64,000 nt of DNA, taken from NCBI GenBank assembly GCA_973895155.1, contig OZ316893.1:13516001-13580000 (forward strand), in the 5' to 3' direction. Below are positions 35,668 to 47,562 of this stretch, in pieces (within the stretch, counting starts at the first letter, position 1; each line of letters begins with the position of its first letter). The position numbers and the translations under genes are program-made. The notes below the pieces were generated by a model that was not told the origin of the DNA, searched no databases, and saw nothing but the letters and a program-made list of their open reading frames with translations. This DNA comes from Marsupella aquatica. Its lineage: Eukaryota; Marchantiophyta.

Positions 35668-38600
35668 TTACTGCACACGCGGTGGTGTCATCGGCTGTTC
35701 CTCCGGTTGTTCACTCACTGGAAGCGGCTCATCAGTTTCCATCTGAGCTTGTACCTGGTCTGCCAAGTGACGGGTGTAGAGCTTGATGGCAACCAAGAGC
35801 AGAAATGCTGCACACACGAGACAGAGCAACAGCTTAATTCACCTCAAAGCAGGCCCCAAAATAGACAATTTGCTATCATTCGAAGGTGTACTAGGACCAA
35901 TGCCATCAAGTCCAGCAGACAGATGCTCATTTGGTCAGCATACCTCCGTAGAGACGAGATGTCGCTGAAGACAAATTCCACGCTACCACAAGAGTACCAA
36001 ACATAGCTGCTTTTTTATGTGTATATGCACTCCAGGTGTTCCACAAACGGTCTGCAAATGCTTCAGCTGCATCCCACCATCACCAATACAAACTTGTTAG
36101 CACTGTTTGCTCTCGGACGATTGTGAACAGTAACAACAACGTCATCCCGCCAAACAGCTAGATGCATCCAGTAGACAAAGAGCTCAAGAACCTCGCTAGT
36201 AGACATTCCAAATCACCCACCTTGTCCATGAAGCTGGTGGGAGTAACATGAGTAGAGCTTCGGTACCATGAACGTCAAAAGGAAACCTGCATCACCCAAA
36301 CGCCAGCTTTGAGGTGAGGGTACGCAACTGTAATGACTGGATCAGGATTGCTTCTATCCCTGCCCATACACACAAAATAATGCACTAAGTCGCATGAGCG
36401 TTGATGTTCAGAAAGATGACACTAGTTTTTCGCTCGGCCAGAACAGAATCTCCTCCAAAACCAAGTCATGGAATCATTACAAATTGTACGGCGAATTGTG
36501 CATACCAAAACGCAAAAGACTCCACATCGTCATGAAGTAGCCCGCTTGTGCTAATAACCACAAGACGGTAGCAACCTGGAATAAGAACATAGATTAATTG
36601 CTTCAGTTAATTCAATCGAGTAGTCCACTATTTTTCAAAGTGGAACCGTGACACATACACATATCTTCCACCAAAAAAAAGTATCAACAGCACGATATTG
36701 AAAACTTGGGCTCGGACTAAATGGTAATTCTACTCTGGCAGCAGTGCACGGACCTTCAGAGTTGTAGAGGGGTCGCCACAAAAGAGGTTGCCACATTTTT
36801 CCAGCACCAGATTCACGGCTGGCAGAATCACTCTCAGCATGTCCAGAGCCTCCGCTTCTCCCAGCGCCCACTTCCTCGCGTCGTGTGCAGTTGCACCACT
36901 TCAGAATCAATGAAAGCAAGTTCGATTAAAAGGTACCCGACAAGTAGGAGACATCACCTCAGAGATCGGACAACACGGATGATCAGAAAGCCATCATCGA
37001 CCTCGAAGAGAGATCACGAACTGATAATGCAAGAAAAATAAATTGACTGCCAGTAGGACACGATGGCGACAGCAAGCTTACCCACGTAAGAAATTCCGGT
37101 GGAGAAAAACAGCAGCTAGGTAAACCAGAGCTATATACGCAACAAATGTCAATGATCTGCAGCACCCCACCACCTTTCAGATTAGCGGTGAGAATCAAGT
37201 ACCTGCACCCTGCAGACAAGGCGAGAACAGGGAATGCGCTCTGAATCCTTGACGAAGTTTAAGTTGAAGCGTTTCCATGTTTCAGGTTCTGTACGTGAAG
37301 AGGGAATTTGGATATTTAGCAGAATTTCTCACCCGCAACGCACGTCTTGAATGAAAGACGTAGACAATATGCAGAAGCACCCGGCTCCGAATAGCAGTGT
37401 TGACCTCGGGACATTTCTCCACATAATGACGTCAGCTGCAAATCAGGCAATTTGTTCAGCATCCACGACCTACGAGCCTGAGAATTGTGGATGGCAATCC
37501 TAGGCACTCTTTAATGCAGAGGCCTGAATTGGACAGAATTTACATACCGAAAAGATCCATCCACGTGTTTGATATAGAGCTCGACTCTGCAGGTGACACA
37601 TAGACCACATTGGCTTAGTTGCGATCCGAAAACGTAAAATCACAGCGGACTTCAATCAAACTCCACGACAGATCGTAATCAGAATCAGAATTTGTATCTC
37701 AAATCCACGATTTAGAATAATTTCATCTTACTCTCCATCTCAATTCTCAAACTGCGGGGAATGGTGCTGAAGTGAATGAAGAAGTTCGCACAAGTTTATT
37801 GACAGGAACGATAACACATATAGGTACTTGAGAATAATTTCTTCGCTCTCCATCTCAACTCTCAAACTGCGGGGAACGGTGCTGAAGTGAATCAAGAAGT
37901 TGGCATAAGTTTATTGACAGGGAACGATAGCATATACAGGGGCTTGAGACCGTTCGCTACTGAGACCGAAACAAAAAAGGCGCTGGCGCCTGTTTAGACA
38001 AATTGTCTCATTACACCACACAACTTGGCTCTGCGCAATTGGCTACATGCATCTAACCGAATTTAAGAGTGGCCCCAAATTGTGAATGCGTCCTATGCTC
38101 ATCGTGCTCAAAGAGTCGTGCCGCACCGAGAAGCGAGGACGACGGCACTAACGTCATCGTCAGCCCAAACTCATACGATCATACTGTCGCACAAAGCTTT
38201 TGCCCGAAAGGAATCTGACGTTCAGACATGTGACAGGACAGAGATCACAAGACCGAATCCACTATCAGACGTTCAGCGGTATAATTCTTCGCAGGTCCTA
38301 GGAATGAAGATCTATACTAGCCCACAAATTACCCAATGGCTTGACTTGACCGCATATGTAGGATCTCAATTTCGTGGTCTGTTACGACGTACAGAAAGTC
38401 CTCAGGAAGAAGGCAACAGGCAACCAATTGTTGAAACGAAAAACTCCGCGGTCGAGATCTGCTTTGGCCCAAGAAATACTCACTCGGCTGACTGCCAATG
38501 TGGCATCAGTCTGCCAAATTCTCCAAATGTGCTACGACAGAAATTGTCAGGAATTTGCCTTGGCCCACATATTACTCCACCACAAATCTTTTGCCCAAAA

Positions 38601-40090
38601 GGAATCTGACGTTCAGACATTTGACAGGACAGAGATCACACGACCCGCCAGTTTTGAAACGAATCCAATATCAGGCGTTCAAATATAACTCTTCGCAGGT
38701 CCTGGGAATGAAGATCTACACTAGCCCACAGATAACCCAATGGCTTGACTTGACCACGTATGTAGGATCTCAATTTCGTGGTGTGTTACGACATCCAGTC
38801 CTCAGGAAAAGGCAACAGGCAACCAATTGTTGAAACAACTCCGCGGTCGAGATCTATCAGTCAGCCAAGTTCTCCAATTGTTCAGAGATTGTCAGGAATT
38901 TCCTTTGTCCACAAACTCCTCAACCGCTTGACTGCATAATTATGTAGGATGGGAGCGAACCTTAATTTCCAACGGTATCACCATAGGATTTCGTAATGAA
39001 AGGAATAGCCGCTCAGAAATTAAATTGTAATGACTACCACCGTACCTTTTCTTGTAGCAGCTCTCGACACAAAATCTTGAAGGCCCTGAAGAGGATGGAA
39101 TCTGTGATGAACCCTCTCTTCCATGACAGCATCGTCTACCAAAGGGTCATGCACGACATCAGCTTTCCGCTTCTGGCGCCGAGTTTTGGTCTTGCGTCCT
39201 GCCTTAACAGGGCTGTCTTCTAGAGATTCAGACCCCACAGCCCTCAAGGAACCACCGAGGGGGGGCCTCCCGGGAGAAACCCTTCCGGATGGTGGCAGGT
39301 CGTTGCTCACCTGACCATCTTTGTTGGTTCCCTGAGATCTGCTCAATTTACTCTGCCTCCGGGCGGCTCTTGCCAATGTCAAACTTTGGTCGTGTATAAT
39401 TTCCGCCAAGACGTCTTGAAGCTCATCTTCCTCCACTCTAGTGCGCCTGGGACTCTGCCCACGACTCCTCAATGTGGTCGGCCGCAGACGGCTCTGAGAA
39501 ATTTCAGGCGGGGCACCTGAATTGTTGGCCCTGGGTTTCCTGGGGCTTCTGGGACTTTTGGGACCTCTGGTGCTGCTTGTGCTCCTGGAATGCCGAAGCT
39601 CTTGCACATTGTGCTCCTGCTCTTCTGCTGTTCCAATACTTGGAGGACTACTCCGAATTCTTGCGAGCGTAGGACTCCTCCCACGGCCAGAGGAGACTGT
39701 CCCCGAGGCCATCGCACGTCCAGGGCTGTCGTCCGGTGCATAGACAATGACCTCCCTGGAAGGGCTTGAAGCATTGGCATCCCCACCGAGCCACTCTGGC
39801 GCACTGGGCACGCGAATTCCGTCGTCCACCTCCATAGCTGAGGTCTGGGGCAGCGCTTTCGAACCCATTCGTGATGCTGCTTTAGAGGAGGGAAGCCGAG
39901 ATGGGTTTTGTTGATTGTTCTCTCCAATAGACATTACAATCCCGGTCTCTCCGAATTGCTGCTGTTCTCCTCCCCTGCCCTTGACTCCGTTGTCAGATAT
40001 CAACTCGTTCCTCTCCTCCGCCCAACGTGCCGCCCGTCCGGGCGCCTTCTCCCTCTCAGCCCCTGCTAAACCCTCCCGCCCAGCCCCCAT
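35668..40090 (-). CDS. reticulon-like protein (plant RTNLB, long N-terminus)
   Basis: Eight phase-consistent coding exons on the minus strand: 39046-40090, 37333-37435, 37082-37156, 36754-36898, 36506-36575, 36221-36286, 35944-36066, 35668-35807; 588 aa. Reticulons shape tubular ER through two long hydrophobic hairpins. Residues 1-348 (exon 1) are polar and disordered-looking, rich in Ser, Arg and Pro (PKSPRSPRKPR, SRGQSPRR, a basic GRKTKTRRQKRKAD). The reticulon domain follows: DVIMWRNVPRSTLLFGAG, then FVAYIALVYLAAVFLHRNFL; a loop with ILPAVNLVLEKCGNLFCGDP; VATVLWLLAQAGYFMTMWSL; LLTFMVPKLYSCYSHQ; and a tail ending TPPRVQ. The layout resembles the long RTNLB17/18/21 group. The first ATG of the open frame is at 40090; the frame is open to 40138 but only TTG is there. 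Intron 1 (1.6 kb) contains two direct duplications. Confidence 0.9.
37714..37949. repeat. 117-bp tandem duplication in reticulon intron 1
   Basis: Copies begin AGAATAATTTC at 37714 and 37831. They share CTCTCCATCTCAA, TCTCAAACTGCGGGGAA, GGTGCTGAAGTGAAT and AAGTTTATTGACAGG. About 10-12% divergence. Confidence 0.9.
38190..38855. repeat. ~272-bp direct repeat in reticulon intron 1
   Basis: Copy 1 is 38190-38460 and copy 2 is 38581-38855. Shared blocks include GGAATCTGACGTTCAGACAT, GACAGGACAGAGATCACA, TTCGCAGGTCCT, ATGAAGATCTA, TAGCCCACA, CCCAATGGCTTGACTTGACC and TATGTAGGATCTCAATTTCG. Identity is near 85-90%. It may be a fragment of a dispersed element; open frames across it are not conserved in reading. 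Confidence 0.9.
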
Positions 40091-42189
40091 TTGCTCAGTT
40101 CGTGTGTCTTTCCTTTCTGGACCTCCTAAGGGAATCAACCAATCCAGGCCGAGATCAGGTTAAGCGGTCTTGGATAAAATTCCCAATTTCTTCAAATTTC
40201 GAATCCGATGTAACGCCTACGTTCCTTGTTCCGTCCCCTGCTGCTGCTTATGTGCAGCATGTACTGGTTCTCAGCAGAATCATGGCCTGCTTCTACTCCT
40301 TGGTGTGGATCGCTTCGCTGTCAAAGATGCATCGCCCGACCCAGTTTGCTGCATTCACATGCGTCGTCGTCGACCTTTGCTCCTCCTATTCTCCCACGTC
40401 GTTTTGCAGTAGTAATGGAGCCACCACTCCTAGTCACTCCACGAATCGGGGGGAAAGAGCTGATCCCCATCATACAGCCAACGGACAGGTGCTTCTCTCC
40501 AACCCTGATGATCATTCTCCCACCCCACATCATCATTCTACTGAATCTTTTGACGACCATCGAAACTGTCCGGTACAAAATCACCAATTTGATCACTGCA
40601 ACGGGCTTTGGAATCGGAGGGTCTGTCCGGGAAGCATTGCTGCCCCTCAATCTCGCCACCAAGGTGACGAATTTTACCTTGCTGCTACAGTAGAAAGAGC
40701 GGTTGCAACGTCGTAACAGTGCAGCTCCTCGCGTTGCATGCCATAGGAGGCTCCTCTCTCGTTCCTTGATGTCGCTCGTCCATTCCTCAAGAGCAAAATC
40801 ACCACCCGCAACACAACGAGACCGAAGAAACAGAGAGAGACAGAAGACACTCAGAGAGAGCCGTTGCAGGTACAATTTAGCCAGCGGTTTGAATTTGAAC
40901 AACTAACCAGGATCTCGCCTCGGGCCAATCAAAAAGCAGCAGCAGCGAACAAAACTCCCTCTCTTTCTGTCTCACACTCCCTCACGAAGTCCCCAAACAT
41001 ACGGTGAAAACTGAGGAACCACTCCATCAGCTACACGGATGTAAGAGATGTACAGGATGGTGGGGCAGACGGTTAAGACAGTTTTCGTTGGGGCCCCTCT
41101 TGAGGTCAGGGAGTGTGGGCCCTTTCTTGAAACCGAGGTCTGATGGTGATGGAGCGTCAGTGTAGGAGGTCAGCACCAAAAAAGGATCTTCCTTTTCCCC
41201 ATTCTGCATTCTGCCATCTCTTGGAGTCTACCTGTACCGTATCTCTCTTGGGCGTGTGTGCTTGGAAGGTTCGGACGTTTGGGCCGGTCAAACCCTGACT
41301 GCTGCGCTCAAATCAGGAGCTTATTGTGGTTCTCTTGGTCATGGATAGACTACTAGGGGGTTTTCAATCGAGGGCAAAGTAGGCGGACAGATCTCCTGCC
41401 TGGTGCACAGCACCTATCATCCTCAGTGCTCTGACAATTATTCCTCCGTCCTGAAGTCCTAAAGTGCTTGAAGACTCTCAAGCGGGTTGCAATGGGTTGC
41501 CTCTGGAAGGGCTAAGAGGTCAACAACTGCAACTGAATGTTGGGTGTGTACTGCGACTCACTCACTCACTGTCCTTCAGCGATTTTCAGTTGCCGCTGAC
41601 GAAACGCTTGAAGTTCTTTGCTCCCACCTCGAGCAGTAGTCCGGAGTGGCTTGTCCTTCCTGATATCGAGCCAGCTAATATCGAGCCAGCGCTTCAAATG
41701 AGCATGGTGAGGACGCAGCCGCTGAAGCGGAAGAGGAACTATGAGTGGAAGGTTAAGAATAACTGACTGTCGTTACTCATCGCAGTGCGTGGATTTGTAT
41801 GATTAAATCGCCACGGCTGTCATTCACGAAAGTGTGCATCAGCAATCGCAAGGATGGTGATATCATTTGTAGACCATATCCACAGGGAAGTTCTGTGAGG
41901 GTGGTTTGGGGCCAATTATTCGTCGGATGTATGTAAGCAAATCTGAGAGGTACATCAAGGGTTATTGTGTATATCCAATCGCTTAACGTTGGTCGATAAA
42001 GCTATCCAAACGTGGAAGTAAGTACACACGATCTGGGCAACATGAGAGATTTCTGTTAGGGTTTCCGCAGCCATTCTGGCATCAATGCTCCTTGAACTTG
42101 TTTTTCACTCAAATGTGCTGTTGTCATCAACCTCTGGTACCTAAACCACTCTCGCATTGTTCATACAACTACAATCTAAGCAAACGATC
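40091..42189. other. divergent intergenic region (reticulon and TPR-SET 5' ends)
   Basis: This lies between two divergently transcribed genes and should hold both promoters and 5' UTRs. Long open frames on both strands at 40027-40902 (up to 229 codons) overlap each other, match nothing known and mostly start with TTG, so I do not call them genes. A CT-rich run near 40950-40990 resembles plant core-promoter Y-patches read on the plus strand. The open frame 41464-41766 ends LKRKRNYEWKVKNN and is probably leader sequence. Confidence 0.4.
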
Positions 42190-45100
42190 ATGGGAAACTT
42201 TGATGTGGATTCGCATGTTCACCACCCTACGAAATCAGAATTCTCTCTCGTTAACAAGAGCAGTCCCAACCCTTTTGGATCCTCCAAGTGGCACGGTGAC
42301 ATTCAGAAGACGTCTCCTAATTGTTTGTTGCCTGTTGCGTCCTCTGAGCGATTTGAAAAAACAAGGTTGGTGGCTATGCAAGAGGCCGCTTTACATGATT
42401 CCACGGTGCTAGAAATGGGGTACCAAATGACCGATAGCGATAGCAGCACGGTCACATCAGAAAACCTCCTCAAAGTCCCACATGTACGCTCAACACTCGG
42501 AAACCCGCTTGACCACAAGGCTCTGAAGCCCATCTCGTTGAGAGAACTAAAAGTGGGAAAGGTGCATCGCGGCAGGATTTTGAGTGGAACTCTATGTTGC
42601 AAGACAGTCAAGACTTCAGCTATCATGAATGTGCTCGAAGAAGATGGCACAAACAATGATGCTACGAGGCTTGTGATCTCCAATTCTATGCACAAAAGTA
42701 TCACTACCGACAAATCACAGTTATTGTATCCAAAGGGGGCTAAAATATCTGTGCAGGATCCATATTTTAAACGATTCGCAGATGGCATGTTGGGGCTTCT
42801 AGTTGAGAATCCTACTGACATTATCTTCACTTTTTTGCCGGAAGAGTTGCCACCTGCTGAGAAAAGGAACAGAAAAGAAACCTCTAAAAGAATGGCTGGC
42901 AGGGTTGAGTCAGGTCACGTACGAGATGATGGACAAGAAAGTTATGCCCAGGTTATCAGATGTGTCGGTCCGCGTCGATGGGGGAGTCTAATCGTTGAGC
43001 AATCAGCATCAGATAAGACGCATCCTCAGTGCCTCAGGAAAAATTTGCGTGGGGAACACATTGACATTGATGCAGGCGACAAAAGCTCGTCATTAATTAC
43101 TCAGAAAAACACCCCAGGAGTTGATGCAAAAGCGCAAACAAAAGTACTGACACTGGCAGACAAACGAACTTTAGACATTGAGGAGGAGCTTGCAACAGCC
43201 ACCGTTGAGCAAGATGCTTTGGACACACCAATCGACATAGACAGAACGGGAGACAGAAGCTTCAATTCGGATTCTGTACGTGAGGATGAGGAAAACTCTC
43301 CCCATAAGGTGGCTGAGACTGACGGTCGATGTCATGAATTACATCAACTTTCAGACAATAGAACATTAACTGGCTGTTTGCAGAACAAAATTATCGTTCC
43401 ACAGAAGCTCAGTGATAATTGTGAACTTGTTACACCAAGTGAGGATACTTGCGAAGGGCAGCAAATTCACATTGCTGAGGAAACAAATATTCCGAGTAAT
43501 GCTGAACAAGACGAGATTAGTCAAACTCAGGAACCACTTCAAGATATCAACAATGTAATCAGTGAAGACATTATCACGTCAACAACCTCTGTTAACTGTA
43601 CCAAGTTACTTGTTGATGACAGCTCTGAAATGAACACCTCAGCACAAGGATGCACAGATTGTAGCCCTGAGGCATGTGAGAGTTCAGAGCCAATCGAAAG
43701 TACAAAGAATGACATCTTCGCAACAGCGAATGCGGGAGGCCAGTTTTCACAAGCACCGACTTTAGCAGAGAAGGAAAATCAACATTTGAACTCGAGTAGG
43801 ACTACAGAAACCAATGATGCAGATGGTACCACTGCAAGCAACCATCTCTCTCCAATAGCCCTTCGGTTACTGGGAAACAAGCATTTTGCAGAGCAAAATT
43901 GGGCAAAAGCAATTGATCTATACACTCAAGCTACTTTCAAAGCTATACAAGACTCGGTACAAGAATCCAAGGAAAATTTGTCCCCTAATCACGAAAAGAT
44001 AGTTTGTTGTGGTGAGCCACAGAAAGATGTCAGTACCCAAAAAGAAGAACAAGGTAGTGAGGTCGTTATGGACTACTCCAACAGGGCAGAGGCCTGGCTA
44101 AGGTTACATCAGTACGAAAGAGCATGGGCAGATGCAGAGAGGGCTCTCTCCTTTGATCCGAACCACTTGAAGAGTCTGTTTCGGAAAGGACGAGCTCTTC
44201 TAGGTTTAGGAGACTATCGTCAAGCTTTAGCCCACTTCGAAGCTGCCAATGCTCGCACTCCATTCGACAAAGATGTCTTGGCTGCCATAAAACTCGGTCG
44301 GACTGCTGATCATCAAAATCGCCTTGGCATCTATGACCTCACAGACTACTTCTTGAGAGGCCGCTTCACAGGAGAGGTTCCAAATTGTGCAGATTACATT
44401 GGCCCCATCCAAGTGAAGGCTAATGTTGGAGAAAAAGGGCGAGGACTGTTTTTGACAAAATCTGTCGAGGCTGGAGACTTGCTTCTGGTATCAAATCCTC
44501 TTGCTTTCTGGCAGCTTGAGCACCAGGACCAAAGCAAGAGCAAGTCAAATGTGCTGCACAAGGAGTCCACAACTCAAGAGGGGAATCCAAGAGTGCCTGC
44601 AGAAATCGAGGAGAAGCTTGTTGAAATTTTGCTGGAGCGAGCCAAAGTGTCAAGTAAACACTGTCAAAGGTTGCTCACCCTCTGCCATGGCAAGCAGGGA
44701 GCACTAGTATCCAACCAACCAGCTCCATCCATGGATTTGTTTATATCAGGACGGCAAATGTCACCACCCACTGAACACATTGAATCTGAAGAGTTGGATG
44801 ACATTCGCCTTCGGCAGATAATTGCACAAAATGTAATTGATGGAAGTATGGTGTCCACCACATTTGCAAGAAGACGAGTTTTCCATGAAGATAGGAGTGA
44901 TGACACTTCCAATGCCCAGTTCTATGGCTTGTGGGTACTCCCATCCTTCATCAACCATTCATGCATTCCTAATGTGTCCATGGTAATCATTGGAAAATGT
45001 ATTTTTGTGTACGCTTCCAAAGACATGGACGTGGGTGAAGAGCTCCAATGTAGCTACTTCAATGTCTTCCAACCACTGCCCCAAAGGAGAGAGCTGGCAT

Positions 45101-45648
45101 TGAGATGTTGGGCTTTCTCATGCAAATGTGCGCGTTGTTTATTGGAAACCAAATTTGGAACCTCCTTGGCAACACTGCAATCCCTTCATACTCAAGTACA
45201 ACCCAATCCCACTTTTGTCATGATGAGTTATTCACCCTCTGGAAACAGGATCCTGGGCAAAGACATAGCAAAAGAGTTGCAGATCCTGAACAGCTTAGAG
45301 AAACTAGTCAATAGAGAACTGAGTTGGTTGCAAGCATCATTCACCCAACTATACCTCACAAGTAGTCAGGATATCATTTGGGCGCATCATGGAAATTGTG
45401 CTCAAAGGTTATATATTGCCCTTTGTGCCATGGAGATAGTGAGTCCAGGGAGTGCCAGCACTTTAGAAGTTGGTCTACTATGTCGAGCAATTGTGGAGAG
45501 AGAGTGTAATGGAAAGAAGTCATCAAAGTACAAGGCTGTCAACCAGCAGCTCTTGCGAATATGCAAGTGCATCTTTGGGAAACATAGAACTACTGTGCTC
45601 CAATCTTTGGTGGAAGGTTGCCCACCAAATCTGGCGAGGAGAATATGA
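42190..45648 (+). CDS. TPR and SET domain protein (putative lysine methyltransferase)
   Basis: Single-exon 1152-aa protein. The open frame begins at a TTG 33 bp upstream; ATG at 42190 has a good context (A at -3, G at +4). An N-terminal domain (~60-230) includes LLYPKGAKISVQDPYFKRFA, as in plant TPR-SET proteins. An acidic, low-complexity stretch follows (~250-540). Three TPRs come next (~550-690: LLGNKHFAEQNWAKAIDLYT; YSNRAEAWLRLHQYERAWAD; LFRKGRALLGLGDYRQALAH). The SET domain begins ~740 with GEKGRGLFLTKSVEAGDLLL. It is split by a long insert and closes with SFINHSCIPN (~920) and DVGEELQCSYFN; a Cys cluster CKCARC follows (~980). SET proteins of this TPR class transfer methyl from S-adenosylmethionine to lysine. 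NHSCxPN and the final GEEL...Y motif are intact, so catalysis is plausible; the substrate is unknown. The nearest families are Arabidopsis TPR-SET genes and SMYD-type enzymes. Confidence 0.92.
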   Translation: MGNFDVDSHVHHPTKSEFSLVNKSSPNPFGSSKWHGDIQKTSPNCLLPVASSERFEKTRLVAMQEAALHDSTVLEMGYQMTDSDSSTVTSENLLKVPHVRSTLGNPLDHKALKPISLRELKVGKVHRGRILSGTLCCKTVKTSAIMNVLEEDGTNNDATRLVISNSMHKSITTDKSQLLYPKGAKISVQDPYFKRFADGMLGLLVENPTDIIFTFLPEELPPAEKRNRKETSKRMAGRVESGHVRDDGQESYAQVIRCVGPRRWGSLIVEQSASDKTHPQCLRKNLRGEHIDIDAGDKSSSLITQKNTPGVDAKAQTKVLTLADKRTLDIEEELATATVEQDALDTPIDIDRTGDRSFNSDSVREDEENSPHKVAETDGRCHELHQLSDNRTLTGCLQNKIIVPQKLSDNCELVTPSEDTCEGQQIHIAEETNIPSNAEQDEISQTQEPLQDINNVISEDIITSTTSVNCTKLLVDDSSEMNTSAQGCTDCSPEACESSEPIESTKNDIFATANAGGQFSQAPTLAEKENQHLNSSRTTETNDADGTTASNHLSPIALRLLGNKHFAEQNWAKAIDLYTQATFKAIQDSVQESKENLSPNHEKIVCCGEPQKDVSTQKEEQGSEVVMDYSNRAEAWLRLHQYERAWADAERALSFDPNHLKSLFRKGRALLGLGDYRQALAHFEAANARTPFDKDVLAAIKLGRTADHQNRLGIYDLTDYFLRGRFTGEVPNCADYIGPIQVKANVGEKGRGLFLTKSVEAGDLLLVSNPLAFWQLEHQDQSKSKSNVLHKESTTQEGNPRVPAEIEEKLVEILLERAKVSSKHCQRLLTLCHGKQGALVSNQPAPSMDLFISGRQMSPPTEHIESEELDDIRLRQIIAQNVIDGSMVSTTFARRRVFHEDRSDDTSNAQFYGLWVLPSFINHSCIPNVSMVIIGKCIFVYASKDMDVGEELQCSYFNVFQPLPQRRELALRCWAFSCKCARCLLETKFGTSLATLQSLHTQVQPNPTFVMMSYSPSGNRILGKDIAKELQILNSLEKLVNRELSWLQASFTQLYLTSSQDIIWAHHGNCAQRLYIALCAMEIVSPGSASTLEVGLLCRAIVERECNGKKSSKYKAVNQQLLRICKCIFGKHRTTVLQSLVEGCPPNLARRI

Positions 45649-47562
45649 TTTGCCGTTCATAAAACATCATTAGTTCCATGGTATACATTTTGGGATTATT
45701 TGAATTTGGTAGCAAGGGCAAAGCTGAAGTATTCTAGAGGGTCCAAAAGGTGCACTTTAGGTTGCTCAGAAATTAACTGAGGCCAATTGTTGAAATGGCA
45801 GCACTTTGATTGTAATATATGACTAAGTTTATTTAGAATTCTTACTCTTCATTGCTCATGTCCCCATCCTTTGGCAGTCCCCCTGCAACCGTTATCTTGA
45901 GTAACAGGAACGCACTTATTGATAGAAGCCTGGCCTTTCATTGTAATGCATTTATGTACCTGCCAGGAATGCTTGGGATTTTGCATAGTCAGGACTTTCA
46001 GTGTACCATGGTGATGACTTGGTTTTGTTCAATTGTGAAATAGAATTTTTACTTGCTTCAACACTTTTCTGGGCTGCCATCATTTAAAGTTTTCCCCAAC
46101 CAAAAAGTTCTCTCATTCTATTTTTTCTGGTATATGAATGATCAGCTTTTTACTAACCTGTCCCTCTAACGGCTTGAATTCACTATCATGTCCCCAAAAT
46201 CAGTTTATTTATCAACCTGCCCCCATTTTTGAATATAGGTTAGCAATAACCCAAAACAAAGTTCCCGCTGCCACACGGCAAGGCAAGAGTGGTCACAGGT
46301 TAACTAGGCAAGGTCCCCTCTCATCCCCTCCCCCTTCCCCAGCACAAAGGTCACCCAGCCCTAAGCCATCACAAAGGTAGAAAGCCAAGCCGATGTGTAA
46401 ACATTTGCACAGTTTTTGGTCACCAGAACAAGACCAGGCACAAAACTCAGGATTGTTACATCTCTGTGAGTAAAAACAGGGGCAAAAAGTAGTGCTTTTG
46501 TGAGGTGACTTTCAGGCAGAAACTGATGCCCTTTTGCTGGTCCCGGGCTTGCCCAATAAAGCTCCTAGTTAATATTTGGCCACTCATGCCTTGACACATG
46601 GCAGAGGGAACCCTGTATTGGGTTGACCGCTAACCACGTACTTCTAGGGGGGCAGACTGACAAAAAAAAAAGTTGGGCAAAATAGTGAGGTATTTGCTTG
46701 ATGAGACCCCACAATGAAAGATGTTACTCGATCAATTGATCTAGACGGTTGATTGATCTTTATAGACCTTGAATTAAGGTACCCAAACCCTCCTGGGTTA
46801 TCAAGAAACATTCTTCAATTTGGGGTTCCATCAAACAAACATCTCCAGGATAGTGAATTTGGGTAGTTAGTGGACTAGAGTAGTGAAAAGTTATATGAAT
46901 GATTTGAACTACGGTAACTGGTTGATCTCTCGTATACTTCATGATATATATACAGTTGACGAGCTTCAACCGCGAAGGCTCTTCAACCCTTCAAGGGCTC
47001 GTCATTAATGGGCCGCCCGAAATTCCTGAAAATCATGGATTTCTTGAGTGTAATGGACCGTATCACAATCCTTGTCACATTCTGTCTCTACATTCCGTGT
47101 TCCACATTCTGTTCGTTCACTCATCACACTCGAGTGCCAATCAAAGCAAAGCATTGCTTTACATTTAATGGTGCATGCGAGAATCTATCGAGGCAGGTAC
47201 GGTGCAGTTTGAGGAGCTCGCGTTCGCCTTGAGAGTTGGGACGCAATAATAATTATGGCAACCCTCGAAAGTCGGAAATGGCTGGCAATTGATTTGTGCG
47301 TGTGACAAGAAACCTGAACGAGTAATCGTCGTGCACGAGTTACATGGTGTTCAGTTGTTGGCATCAGTCTGAAGTTCTGAACGGGGGCCCAGGGCACATT
47401 GGAAACTGTACCTCTCGAATTTGTCGCAAGAAGACTGATTTGAGTGATTTCGCTTCGAAACAGTTTATTTATAAATTTGGACATAAACGGCCCACATCCA
47501 AAGGTTCAGCAACTGGAATTTGTAGTGTGGAATTGAATTTTGAACTACACTTGTCACATTAC
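45649..47562. other. 3' region of TPR-SET gene and intergenic
   Basis: The first few hundred bases are probably the 3' UTR. From about 46140 the sequence is low-complexity intergenic DNA with C-rich patches (46316-46340) and a poly-A at 46660-46670. No gene is recognised in 46400-47560; the minus-strand open frame 47185-47484 has no family features. Confidence 0.4.

Noticed and set aside
37202-37270. Possible extra reticulon exon reading IQSAFPVLALSAG
   Set aside because: Joining 37333 directly to 37156 keeps phase and gives the family's expected spacing; adding this stretch inserts about 16 residues into a membrane hairpin.
40027-40902. Long overlapping open frames on both strands upstream of the reticulon gene (up to 229 codons)
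   Set aside because: They overlap each other on opposite strands, most begin with TTG, and no domain is visible. The region is better explained as the divergent 5' region of two genes.
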